Shown piece after piece: positions 16,501 through 26,700 of a DNA stretch of 64,000 bases (positions are counted from its first letter, which is position 1; every line of letters begins with the position of its first letter). The DNA is taken from positions 62,001 to 126,000 of the forward strand of contig NW_022651110.1 in the NCBI RefSeq assembly GCF_004027225.2, written 5' to 3'. A program made the position numbers and the translations under genes. The notes under the pieces are model-generated. The model was not told where the DNA came from and did no database searches. It saw nothing but the letters and a program-made list of their open reading frames with translations. The stretch comes from Strigops habroptila. Lineage: Eukaryota > Chordata > Aves > Psittaciformes > Psittacidae.

Positions 16501-19016
16501 CGTAGGTGATGAGCAAACACCTCTTGATGCTGTTGAGGTTGACCTGGCGGAGGAGGAGACGTCACCTCAAGGAACCTCCCCTCCCCATCTCCTCCAACCC
16601 CACCATGGGGCCGAGCAGGAGTTAAACACCGCGTTAAGGCACCCATGGGTGCTCTCCCTGCCCCAGCGATATGGGGCCAGCCCCCCGAGCTCCCTCACTG
16701 TGCGGACATTGATGGAAGGGAACATGTTCTGGAACATGCTGGCCATGAGCTTGACGTGGATCTGCTGCAGCCCGAAGTTGCTGAGCACCAGGAGCGGGTG
16801 GTGGGTGAACTGCTGCTCGTGCATCCGGTGCCGCTTGAGCGACGAGACCACGTCCCTGATGAGCGAATACTGAGGAGGGGGAGGAGGGAGGAGGATGAGG
16901 AGGGGATGAGGATAAGGAGGGATGAGGATAAGGAGAAGGTGAGAAGGGATGAGGAGGAGGGAATGAGGATTAGGAGGGGAAGAGGATAAGGAGGTATGAG
17001 GATGAGGAGAGATGAGGATGAGAAAGGGATGAGAATAAGGAGAAGATGAGGATGAGGAGCGGATGAGAACAAGGAAGGGATGAGAATAAGGGGAGGATGA
17101 GGAGGGGATGAGGAGGGATGAGGATGACGAGGGGATGAGGACGAGGAAGGGATGAGAATAAGGAGAGGATGAGGATGAGGAGGGGATGAGGACGAGGAAG
17201 GGATGAGAATAAGGAGAGGATGAGGATGAGAAGGAATGAGGAGGGGATGAGGGGGGATGAGGATGAGGAGGGATGACGAGGGGATGAGAATAAGGAGGGA
17301 TGAGGAGGGGATGAGGATGAGGAGGGATGAGGATATGGAGGGGATAAAGATAAGGAGAGAATGACGAGGGATGAGGATGAGCAGGGATGAGGATAAGGAA
17401 GAGCACCCACCTCCATCACTTTGAAGGTGAGCGTTGGGCCCCCGGGCAGCCGGAACAGCTTCTGCAGGGGGGGAAGAAGAGGTACCAGTGGCCCCCCCAG
17501 TGCCACCACCCGTGTCCCCCCGGTGCCACCATCCCCCCGGTGCCCCCGGCCCCGGCACAGCCGCGTCAGTGCGTTTACTTTGCTTGGAATCACGGGCTGG
17601 ATTCAGGGAGCTTTTGTCATCATCTGCGTGTGCCATGGGGATGTGGGGAATGGGACAGGGAATGGGACACAAGAATGGGACATGGGGAATGGGACAGGGA
17701 ATGGGACACTGAATGGGACATGGGGAAAGGGACATGGGGAATGGGACACGGAATGGGACACGGGGAATAGGACATGGGGAAAGAGACACGGGGAATGGGA
17801 CATGGGGAAAGGGACATAGGGAATCGGGCACTGGGAATGGGACACTGGGAATGGGATATGGGGCATGGGACTCACCAAGTTGATGCTGGACATTGATTTA
17901 CTGAAGACCAAGAAATGCGTTACCCCCAGGGGCCCGGCCACGGCCACAAAGTCCTTCAGGGAGTTGCTTTTCCGCACCTACGGGATGGGAGGGACGGGCT
18001 GAACCCCCCCGTTCCCCGCCCCATAGCGAAGCGGGGGGGGTCCCGGTGCGCACCCGCAGGGCTCGGGCCGTGTAGGGCTCCATCACCCGCCGCATGTCGG
18101 CCACGAGGTGCCGCAGGCTGCGGCCCCCGCGCCCGCGCTGGAACACGAAGGAATGGGGCACGGAGCCGAAGTCCTGCTGCGCCTGGAGCTGCGCCGCTGC
18201 CCGCTCCCGCTTCTGGCTCTTGCTCTGGGAGAGGGAACGTCGGGATGAGGCCGGGTCTGAGCAACCCCCCCGGTACAACCGCTCCCCCCACCCCGTCCCC
18301 TTCCTTTTCCCTCCACGGGTGCCCCCGGCCATGTCCCGTCCCCCCCGTGTCCCATTCCTGTATCCCATTCCCATGTCCCGTCCCCTCCATTCCCTGTGTC
18401 CCTATGCTGTTCCCGTGACCTGTATCCCATCCCAGTGTCCCATTCCCATGTCCCATATCCTGTATCCCATTCCTATCCCCATGTCCCATTCCCTGTGTCC
18501 CATTCCTCATGCCCCATTCCCCATGTCCCATTCCCATCTCCCATCCCAGTGTCCCATTCCCCATGTCCCATTCCCATATTCCATCCCAGTGTCCCATTCC
18601 CAGCGTCCAATTTCCATGTCCCATTCCCATCCCCGTACCCCATTCCCTATGTCCCATTCCCATGTCCCATCCCAGTGTCCCATTCCCCGTTGCCCCGTTC
18701 CCATTCCCATCACCGTATACCATTCCCCATGTCCCATATCCCGTGTCCCGTTCCCATCCCCGTATCCCATTCCCATATCCCGTGTCCCATCCCCGTATCC
18801 CATTCCCATATCCTATATCCCGTTCCCACCCCCGAATCCCATTCCCATATCCCATATCCTGTGTCCCATCCCCGTATGCCATTCCCATATCCCGTTCCCG
18901 TCCCCGAATCCCTATCCCATATCCTGTGTCCCATCCCCGTATCCCATTCCCATATCCCGTTCCCGTATCCCATATCCCGTTCCCGTCCCCGCCCGCACCC
19001 TGCTCTGCCGCCCCAT
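13502..19016 (-). CDS. PPAN: Peter Pan / suppressor of SWI4 homolog, ribosome assembly factor
   Basis: This is a nucleolar Brix-domain protein needed for pre-60S assembly (yeast Ssf1/2). Twelve exons on the minus strand join in phase, from the 5' end: 18999-19016, 18054-18224, 17876-17977, 17411-17461, 16699-16869, 16467-16543, 15822-15929, 15613-15736, 15441-15519, 14980-15109, 14748-14911 and 13502-13770. They give 487 residues against 473 in human. The start reads MGRQSRSKSQKRERA. Brix-domain phrases VAVAGPLGVTHFL, RLPGGPTLTF, SLKRHRMHEQQF and KKLLQEKFPNMSRLEDISELL are present, then acidic and very basic C-terminal parts. The last exon starts after TTTAAG so that DLFPD is read, as in human. 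The donor of the exon ending at 15613 (GTCCGG) is weak. Two SNORD105-type snoRNAs lie in introns 3 and 11. Confidence 0.96.
13775..14600 (+). repeat. TATAAAGGGGG minisatellite in PPAN intron 11
   Basis: About 50 tandem copies of a 15-17-bp unit, typically GTATAAAGGGGGTCA, fill the intron between the last two PPAN exons. Each copy carries a TATAAA-like hexamer and a run of four or more G on the plus strand. The array starts only a few bases upstream of the last-exon acceptor. Confidence 0.97.
14625..14698 (-). ncRNA. SNORD105: Box C/D snoRNA, SNORD105 family (PPAN intron 11)
   Basis: On the minus strand the segment opens with GCTGTG and box C TGATGA (14685-14690) and closes with box D CTGA (14631-14634) and CACAGC, so the ends can pair. 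The guide just before box D, TTCAAAGTAAACGC, is complementary to the 18S rRNA segment GCGUUUACUUUGAA. The fifth base before box D faces the first U of that UUU, the site known as U799 in human and assigned to SNORD105. Human SNORD105 genes also lie in PPAN introns. Which of the two human copies this one matches was not resolved. Confidence 0.88.
15122..15432 (+). repeat. Minisatellite in PPAN intron 9
   Basis: Roughly 12 to 15 copies of a 21-24-bp unit near GAGCACCCAGAGCCCCACTG fill the intron 15110-15440. Confidence 0.92.
15935..16410 (+). repeat. GGAGGAAGA purine tract in PPAN intron 6
   Basis: About 475 bp are almost pure A and G on the plus strand, so the PPAN pre-mRNA carries a pyrimidine tract of the same length. 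It ends at the acceptor of exon 15822-15929. Low-complexity Glu/Lys or Ser/Phe/Leu frames here are spurious. Confidence 0.96.
16872..17402 (+). repeat. GATGAGGATAAGGAG array in PPAN intron 4
   Basis: About 530 bp of short variable units (GATGAGGA, ATAAGGAG) fill the intron upstream of exon 16699-16869. On the PPAN sense strand it reads TCCTCATC and is pyrimidine-rich up to the acceptor. Confidence 0.94.
17554..17634 (-). ncRNA. SNORD105B: Second box C/D snoRNA, SNORD105 family (PPAN intron 3)
   Basis: On the minus strand there is box C ATGATGA (17617-17623), a possible D' CTGA, and box D CTGA (17566-17569), with GGCAC and GTGCC at the ends able to pair. The guide before box D is CAAAGTAAACGCA, sharing the core of the other copy, so the same 18S uridine is predicted as target. 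The rest of the RNA differs, so the two copies are old duplicates. The gene symbol follows the human naming and the one-to-one match is inferred. Confidence 0.87.
17638..17872 (+). repeat. GGGAATGGGACAT minisatellite in PPAN intron 3
   Basis: About 15 tandem copies of a 13-16-bp unit lie between the snoRNA and exon 17876-17977. The unit is the reverse complement of the array in intron 1. Confidence 0.93.
18330..18990 (+). repeat. CCCATTCCCATGTCC minisatellite in PPAN intron 1
   Basis: About 660 bp of short units (CCCATTCCCATGTCCCAT and relatives) fill the intron between exon 1 and exon 2 of PPAN. It is inverted relative to the array at 17638-17872, and the two flank exons 2 and 3. Confidence 0.95.
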
Positions 19017-19140
19017 CTTGCCGCCTCCACCACGTGGCCACGGCCTCTTCCCTCGCGTCACTTCCGCCCCCCTCCCTTCCCGCCCGCTGTTGCCATGGTT
19101 ACGCGGCCTAGTCCGGACCCGCCCCCCCCCGGCCCCGCGG
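19017..19140 (-). promoter_or_regulatory. PPAN: PPAN promoter with E-box, ETS site and X-box
   Basis: The CpG-rich sequence before the PPAN start holds CACGTG (19031-19036), a TCACTTCCG ETS-type site (about 19058-19066) and GTTGCCATGGTTAC (19089-19102). The last differs from the palindromic RFX X-box consensus at one position. There is no TATA box. An E-box would fit the known Myc control of ribosome-assembly genes, but that is inference. Confidence 0.65.
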
Positions 19141-19180
19141 CGCAGGTCAGTGCGAGGGGCGGCGCGGGGGGAGCCACGGC

Positions 19181-19648
19181 TTTAATGGGGACCCCCACAG
19201 GCCCCACAGCCCCCCACAGCCCCCCATTGCCCCCCACAGCCCCTCGTGTCCCTCATTGCCCCCCACAGCCCCTCGTGTCCCTCATTGCTCCCCTTACCCC
19301 AGCTCCATTGGGTCCCCCATTGCCCTCCATTGCCCCAGCAGCCCCCTTAAACCCCTCAGAGCCTCCCCAAAGCCCCTCATGTCCCCCCTTGCTCCCCCTA
19401 CCCCAGCCCCATGGGGTCCCCCATTGCCCCAGGAGCCTCTTAAAACCCCTAAGAGCCTCCCCAAAACCCCTCATGTCCCCCATTGCTCCCCTTACTCCAG
19501 CCCCATGGGGTCCCCCATTGCCCCAGGAGCCCCCTGAAGCCCCTCCTGTCCCCCATTGCTCCCCTTACCCCAGCTCCATGGGATCCCCCATTGCCCCCCG
19601 TTGCCCCCCGTTGTCCGTGTCCCGCGGGGGCACCCTGGGGTGCCGCGC
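19181..19648 (-). other. RDH8: RDH8 3' UTR made of tandem repeats
   Basis: The sequence after the RDH8 stop consists of units of about 55-65 bp built from GTCCCCCATTGC, CCCTTACCCCAGC and CCCAGGAGCC on the plus strand (about 19195-19620). ATTAAA on the minus strand lies at 19181-19186 and is the likely polyadenylation signal. The transcript would end within about 170 bp of the PPAN start codon. Confidence 0.65.
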
Positions 19649-22600
19649 TCAGAGCGGGGTGATGTGGCGGCGCAGGCAGCCGCAGGTGAGGCAGCGCAGG
19701 GCACCCATGCTGAGCTGGAGCAGGGTGCTGTGCCGGAAGAGCAGGCGGTGGTAGGTGCGCACCGAGAGCTCCCCGGAGGGATCCGCGTACTTGAGGGCCA
19801 CCAGCGGCGTGTACAGGGGGTTGGTTTGGGTGCGGAAGGGTGGGCGCCGCGCCGTGATCACCCCAACGATGGCCTGCGATGGGAGAGGGCGGCTGGATCC
19901 GACTGGGAGCATCCAAGGGAAGGGAGCAGTGGGTCCAAGGAGTGATCGTGCCCTAGAGATCCCACTTGGATGCTGCATCCCATGTGCTCAGCACAAGGAC
20001 ATGGAGCAGAGGAGGTCACAAGGACTGGAGGTGCTGAGTGGATCCAAGGGGGATGAGCAGCAGGTCCAAGGAGTGATCCTGCCCCAGAGATCCCACTTGG
20101 ATGCTGCATCCTGTGTCCTCAACATGAGGACATGGAGCAAAGGAGACCACAAGGGCTGGAGGTGCTGAGTGGATCCAAAGGGAAGTAGTGACCCTGCCCC
20201 TCTGCTCTGGTGAGATTCCACTTGGATGCTGCATCCCATGTGCTCAGCACAAGGAGATGGAGCAGGGGAGGTCACAAGGGCTGGAGGTGCTGAGTGGATC
20301 CAAGGGAGAGGAGCAGCAGGTCCAAGGAGTGATCCTGCCCCAGAGATCCCACTTGGATGCTGCGTCCCATGTCCTCAGCATAAGGACACAGAGCAAAGGA
20401 GACTATAAAGGCTGGAAGTGCTGAGTGGATCCAAGGGAGGGGAGCAGCAGATCCAAGGAGTGGATCCAAGGGAGAGGAGCAGCAGGTCCAAGGAGTGATC
20501 CTGCCCTAGAGATCCCACTTGGATGCTGCATCCTGTGTCCTCAACATGAGGACATGGAGCAGAGGAGGCCATGAGGATGAGCAGGGGCTGGAGCAGCTCC
20601 CGTATGGAGAACATTGGGGCTGGGGAGGAGCTGTGGGGAGACCTCAGAGCAGCTTCCAGCATCTGAAGGGGACTCCAAGAATGTGGAGAGGGAATTTCAT
20701 CAGTGATGGGACATAAACCCATCAGTTCAGGTTGGAGAGAAAGAAGTTCTTCCCTGTGAGGGTGGTGGGACACTGGGATGGGTTGAATGGAGAAGGTTTG
20801 GATGCTCCATCCCTGGTGGTGTTTAAGGACGGGGCTTGGAGCAACCTGCTCTAGGGTGAAGTGTCCCTGCCCCATGGAAACTGGATGATCTTAAGGTCCT
20901 TTTGAACCCAAAGCATTCCATGATTCCCATGAGCCCCACACCTCAGCCACGGCCCCGGGGCTCTGCCCCAGCGTGCGGAAGATCTCCTGGGACGCCGGGA
21001 TATAGATGTCCTTGAAGTAACTCAACGTGGTCGCATCCGTGCCGGGAAACTCAGAGCGAGAAACCTCCTCCAGCAGCTTCACCTCGAAATCCGTGTTCAC
21101 CGGCCCCGGCTCCACCATGGACACGCTGGGAGGGCAAGGGGGGGTCCATGCTGTGGGGCCGGAGCCACTTTTGGGGGGGTTTTGGGGTCTCCCGTTGCAC
21201 TCACCACACGTTGAACTGCAGCAGTTGCACGGCCAGGCTCTCGCAGAAGCCCTCCACGGCGAACTTGGAGGCGGCGTAGACGTCGTTGAAGACAATCCCT
21301 GTGCACCAAAAGGGGTTGAGCTCGTCGAGGATCCCCCCACCTTTGGGTGCTGAGCTCAAGGGGACCCCCCCCTCCTCCCCAGCTCACCCTGCAGCCCCAT
21401 AACGCTGCTGACCACCACGATGTGACCGCTCTGCCTCTTCTTCATGTCGGGTAACACGGCCTTGATCATCCTCACGGCGCCGAAGAAGTTGGTGTCGAAG
21501 ATTCTCTTCATCTCCTCCACGCTGATGCTCTCCACCGGCCCCACGTGCCCCACACCGGCGTTATTCACTGCAGCACAGGGTGGGGAAGGGCTCAGAGAGC
21601 CCCATAGGTGCCCCATAAGTGCCCTTAAGCCCCAAACTCACCCAAGACGTCCACCCGGCCCCCCGGGATGCTCGCCAGGCACTCGGCCACGGAGCCATCG
21701 CTGCACACATCCAGGCGGTGGATGCTCAAGGTCTTTCCCAACGCGGATCCCGCTGCTTCCTCTAGTTTGTCCTTCTTGCGCAGGTCCCGCATGGTGGCGA
21801 TGACTGGAGGGGAGCCCCAATCCCGTCACCAGGATCCCAGCGCCCCGAGGGGCGAGGCAGGATGACATTCCCTAAGCTGCTTTGGTAACGCGGAGCGTAA
21901 TCCCTGCCCGGGGCTAAGCCCTGCTCTGGGGTCAGGGGGAGGACAGCAGGGTCCTGGCTACACACGTGGAGTCATGGAGGCACACGTGGAGTCGTGGATA
22001 CACACATGGAGTGATGGACACATGGAGTGATGGACACATGGAATGACGGACACACACGTGGAATGACGGACACACGTGGAGTGATGGACACACACGTGGA
22101 ATCACGGACACACACATGGAGTGATGGACACATGGAGTCATGGATACACACGTGGAGTGATGGATACACACGTGGAGTGATGGACACACACGTGGAGTCA
22201 TGGATACACACGTGGAGTCATGAATACACACGTGGAGTCATGGATATACACATGGAGCAATGGAGACACACATGAAGTGATGGACACATGGAATGATGGA
22301 CACACACATGGAGTGATGGACACACACATGGAGTCATGGATACACACATGGAGCAATGGACACACACATGAAGTGATGGACACATGGAATGATGGACACA
22401 CACATGGAGTGATGGATACACACATGGAATCACGGACACACACATGATGACACGAAGACCACACGCATGTGGGACCCCGCCGCATTGCCCCTATCACTCT
22501 GGGGCTGCCCCATAATCCCCCTTCTCCTCTCAGTGACGACAAGAGACTTCCCCTGCAGGGTGCCCCCATGCCCCTTCACCCCCCACCCCACAGCCCGTCG

Positions 22601-22718
22601 CGGGGGGCTCACCCTGGAAGCGGCGCTGTGGGTCCTGCGCCAGGCGCACGGCCACGGCCAGCCCGATCCCGGAGGAGCAGCCGGTGACAAGGACCGTGCG
22701 GGCCGGGGGGGCGGCCAT
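19649..22718 (-). CDS. RDH8: Retinol dehydrogenase 8 (photoreceptor all-trans-retinol dehydrogenase)
   Basis: This short-chain dehydrogenase reduces all-trans-retinal in photoreceptor outer segments with NADPH. Six minus-strand exons join in phase, from the 5' end: 22613-22718, 21642-21803, 21388-21567, 21205-21298, 20942-21125 and 19649-19873. They give 316 residues against 311 in human. The cofactor motif TGCSSGIG is at the N-terminus, NNAG and SSVMGLQG are in exon 3, the catalytic YAASK is in exon 4, and the substrate-side [11 protein letters not shown] is in exon 5. The C-terminus CLTCGCLRR keeps the Cys-rich tail of human RDH8, known as a site of membrane anchoring by acylation. The first intron has a minisatellite full of CACGTG. 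The exon 5 donor (GTGTGG) is weak and has a CR1 end about 13 bp away. Confidence 0.97.
19915..20530 (+). repeat. Tandem repeat of about 130 bp in RDH8 intron 5
   Basis: The phrase CACTTGGATGCTGC recurs at about 19966, 20096, 20220, 20348 and 20517. Each copy is followed by GGACATGGAGCA-like CR1 wording and GTGCTGAGTGGATCCAAGG. This gives about five copies of a CR1-derived segment, the last spacing lengthened by about 40 bp. Confidence 0.88.
20535..20928 (+). repeat. CR1 LINE 3' fragment
   Basis: A CR1 3' region in plus orientation (GGGCTGGAGCAGCTCCC, GGTGGTGGGACACTGGGATGG) ends with CATTCCATGATTCC. It is continuous with the tandem array before it and lies in RDH8 intron 5. Confidence 0.92.
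21960..22450 (+). repeat. 20-bp minisatellite with CACGTG boxes in RDH8 intron 1
   Basis: About 24 copies of ACACACGTGGAGTCATGGAT-like units lie in tandem. The proximal half keeps CACGTG in about ten copies, and the distal half mostly has CACATG. Confidence 0.95.
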
Positions 22719-23523
22719 GGCTCTGCTCCCCCCCGCGCCAAAGGCTCTTATGAGCTCAGCGTCACGTGGGGAGCAGGATCAAACCTCCCCAGGGGCGGGA
22801 TATGGGGGGCCTCGGGGGGGTCTTCACTGCCCCCCAATACAGGGCGTAGAGGCCATTGGGGACCCCCAACGTGGGGATGTGGGGTAGGACCCCCCCAAAG
22901 CTACCCTGGGGGGGCTGAGGAGAGGTGAGTGAGGGGTGGGGAGGGGGGTGCAGCCCATAACCTTGCTGTGGGGTTTGGGGCTCTGCACCCCATAACCTCA
23001 CTGTGGGGTTTGGGGCTCTGTACCCCATAATGTCGTTGTGGGACTGGAGTGGGGTTTGGGGCTCTGAACCCCATAACCTTGCTGTGGGGCTGGAGTGGGG
23101 TTTGGGGCTCTGAACCCCATAACCTTGCTGTGGGGCTGGAGTGGGGTTTGGGGCTCTGCACCCCATAACATCTTTGTGGGACTGGAGTGGGGTTTGAGGC
23201 TCTGCACCCCATAACCTTGCTGTGGGGCTTGGGGCTCTGCACCCCATAACTTTGCTGTGGGGCTGGAGTGGGGTTTAGGGTTCTGCCCCCCATAACCATG
23301 CTGTGGGATTTAGGGCTCTGTACCCCATAACCTTGCTGTGGGGTTTAGGGCTCTGTACCCCATAACCTTGCCGTGGGGTTTGGGGCTCTGCACCCCATAA
23401 CTTTGCTGTGGGGCTGGAGTAGGGTTTAGGGCTCTGCCCCTCATAACCTTGCTGTGGGGTTTAGGGATCTGCCCCCCATAACCTTGCCGTGGGGTTTGGG
23501 GCTGTGCCCCCATACCCTCGCTG
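22719..23523. other. RDH8-COL5A3 head-to-head gap with a 35-38-bp minisatellite
   Basis: The divergent starts of RDH8 (22718) and COL5A3 (23739) are about 1 kb apart. From about 22950 to 23520 the gap is a tandem array of units near CCCCATAACCTTGCTGTGGG joined to GTTTGGGGCTCTGCA, at least 14 copies. RDH8 promoter elements should lie in 22719-22800, where CACGTG occurs at about 22763. No gene is seen. Confidence 0.8.
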
Positions 23524-23738
23524 TGGGTCCGGGCGCTCTGTGTCTCCCCGCCGCCCTGTGGCCGGGGCCGGTTGCGGGGCCGGGGCCCGCCCGTGGGCCG
23601 GGAGCGGGCGGGAGGCGGGCGCTGCCGTCGGGCCGGTCCTGCCTCTTCTTCCTCCCCTCCCTCCTCTTCCCCCCCCGTCCCCTCCCGCCGCCCCCGGAGC
23701 TCTCAGCGCTGCTCCCAGCTCCGGTCCCGGGCCCGGCC
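23524..23738 (+). promoter_or_regulatory. COL5A3: COL5A3 CpG-rich promoter and 5' UTR
   Basis: This GC- and CpG-dense sequence without a TATA box lies before the start codon. It includes a C/T-rich block (CCTCTTCTTCCTCCCCTCCC at about 23641) close to the likely start of transcription. Confidence 0.6.
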
Positions 23739-26700
23739 ATGGAGGGTGCCCCGGGCCCCGCCGCGCTCCTCGCCGCGCTCCTCGCCCTGCTCCAGGCGCT
23801 GCCCGCGGCCGGGGCAGGTAACGGGCACCGGGAGGGGGGGGGTTCCGCCTTCAGCACCACGGACAGGGCCCCCCCGGGGTGGGGGGGGTTCAGGGTGTCC
23901 CATGGGGGGGGGTGCCCCATGGGGTTCTGGGGGTATCCCCCCCCGTGGCTCTGGGGGGTGGGACGGGACGGGGGTGGGACCCCCCCCGGGTGTGGGGGTG
24001 CTCCCCTTGTCCCTTGGTTGGGGGGCACCGACCCTTGTTTTGGGGTGCCCCCCCCCGGTGAACCCGCAGGTCCCTTGTTCCTACCGGGGGAGGGGTCCCT
24101 TGTGGGTCGTGGGAGCTTGGGGAGGGCTATGGGGGGGGATGTGGGGACCCCCCCTCGCCCCATTTCCCCCTCCCAGCCCATCCCCACCGAGCTCCCTGAG
24201 CCCCGGACGGGCTTTGCCCCTCCTCACCCCCCCCCAGCCCGGTACCGGGGTTCGCAGCCCGGGGGGGGTCCCCGGGGAGCCCCCGGCAGGAAGCGGGGTC
24301 AGGAGGGGCCTGGGAGCGGCTCGGCCGGAGCCGGGTCAGCCCGTTCCCAGCCCGGCCCTTGTGCGGCGCGGACCCGGCTCCGGGGGGGGGGGGGCAATTT
24401 GGGGGGACCTCCCCCATCCCCGTCTGCATCCCCCTACCTGGGTGCAGGCGGTGGTTGGGGTGCAGGCTGAGGGGGGGCTCCCATGGGTGTGGGGGTGTCC
24501 CATGGGTGGGAGGGGGGCTCCCATAGATGGGGGTTCTATGAATGAGGGGGGGTCTCTGTTGGATGAGGGGGTATCCCATGGATGGGGGTTCTATGGATAA
24601 GGGGGGGATCCCATGGATGAGGGGGGATCCCATGGGTGATGAGGGGATGTCCCATGGTTGGGGGGGATCCCATGGATGGGGGGGATCCCATGGTTGGGGG
24701 GGTCTCCCACAGATGGGGGGTATCCCGCCGCCGTGGTGCCCATGGGGATGCCGGGGGTGGAGGAATGCGGTGCTGGGATCCGCCGGGATCCTCGGGGGCG
24801 CACACGGGCAGCGGGAGGGCCCCAGCTGGGGGGTCCCCTCGGGGTCCCCAAGCCCTGAGGGGGGGTCCCCGTTTTCCCAGTGGATGTGCTGCAGGCGCTG
24901 GGAATGCGGGGCGGCCGCGGCGGCGTCTCTGTCACGGCCGGGCTCTGCCCGCAGCGCCCGGGGGCGCCCGAGCCTGACCTGGCCTTCCGTGTGGAGAACG
25001 GCACCCAGCTCCGCGCACCCACACGGCAGCTCTTCCCTGGTACGGCACCCCCCCGCCCGGGCTCCCACCGCCGCTGGGTGCCCCAGTGGTGGGTGCCCCA
25101 ATGGTGGGTGCCCAATGGTGGGTGTCCCAATGGTGGGTGCCCCAATGGTGGGTGTCCCACTGATGGGTGCCCCAATGGTGGCTGCCCCAGTGATGGGTGC
25201 CCACTGATGGGTGCCCACTGATGGGTCCCCAATGATGGGTGCCCCAATGGTGGGTGCCCTAATGGTGGGTGTCCCAATGGTGGGTGCCCCAATGGTGGGT
25301 GTCCCAATGGTGGGTGTCCCAATGGGTGGGTGTCCCAATAGTGAGTGCCCCAAGGGTGGGTGTCCCAATGGTGGGTGCCCCAATGGTGGGTGTCCCAACG
25401 ATGGGTCCCCACTGATGCGTCCCCAGTGGTGGGTGTCCCAATGATGGGTGTCCCACTGATGGGTCCCCAGTGGTGGGTGTCCCAATGATGCGTGTCCCAC
25501 TGATGGGTGCCCCAATGGTGGGTGCCCCAATGGTGGGTGTCCAATGATGGGTGCCCACTGATGGGTGCCCACTGATGGGTCCTCAATGGTGGGTGCCCCA
25601 ATGATGGGTGCCCCACTGACGGGTACCCCCCATTTCCTCCCCCCTGCAGACGGCTCCTTCCCTGAGGACTTCTCCATCGTGGCCACGGTGCGCGCCCGGC
25701 GCGGGGCACAATCCTTCCTGCTCTCCATGTACGACGAGCGGGGCGTGCAGCAGCTGGGCGTGGAGCTGGGGCTCTCACCCGTCTTCCTCTACGAGGACCA
25801 GGATGGGAATCCAGCTCCGGAGCGATATCCCACCTTCCGCGGGGTCAACCTGGCTGATGGCAAGTGAGTGCTGGAGCAGAGAGGGGGGGACACACACAAG
25901 GGATGGGTCCCTCCGGTCCCTTTGGCTCCATGAAGCCCTCTGTGTGCAGATGGCACCGTGTGGCCTTGGCCGTGGAGGGCACCACTGTGGCCTTGCTGCT
26001 GGATTGTCACCTCGTGGCCACGCTGCCGCTGGAGCGGGGACCTCGGCCCTTGCTCAGCACCCAGGGGGTGACCGTGTTTGGGGGGCGCCTCATGGATGAG
26101 GAGCTGTTTGAGGTGGGTCCTGCCCTGCATCTTCGTGCCACGTCATCCTTGTCCTGGCAGTGAGATGGGGGGCACCCACTTGCCAGGGGCTGGAGAGGCC
26201 CCAATGGCACTGGGGGTGCTCCGTGTCCCTCTGCTGTGTCCCCATCCCCTTCACTGTGTCCCCATCCCTTGTGTTGTGTCCCCATCCCTTCTGTTGTGTC
26301 CCCATCCCCTGTGTTGTGTCCCCATCCCCTCTGCTGTGTCCCTGTCCCTTGTGCTGTGCCCCCATCCCCTCTGCTGTGTCCCCATCCCCTCTGCTGTGTC
26401 CCCATCCCTTGTGCTGTGTCCCCATCTCCTCTGCTGTGTCCCCATCCCTTGTGCTGTGTCCCCAGCCCCTCTGCTGTGTCCCCATCCCTTGTGCTGTGTC
26501 CCCATCCCCTCCCTGCATTCCTGCTGCCTGCAAATGTCAAGGGCCACGGGCAAAGAGGCGGCTTTGAGGCCGGGGGGGGCCCCCCCACTTTGTCCCCACA
26601 AGGGGCCCTTTGTTCACTCCCACCCTCTGCCTGGCCAAGGGGTGTCTGTGCCCAGCTGTTGGCTACCGCAGGGATGGTGTTGGCCACCACCTCTTGCATG

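Noticed and set aside
15834-16646. Frames with long runs of Ser/Phe/Leu or Glu/Lys
   Set aside because: They are translations of the purine tract in PPAN intron 6. PPAN exons lie on both sides and splice over it.
24127-25728. 533-codon minus-strand open frame rich in HPPLGHP
   Set aside because: It is the antisense of the 18-bp array in COL5A3 intron 2 plus GC-rich flanks, with no domain or start context.
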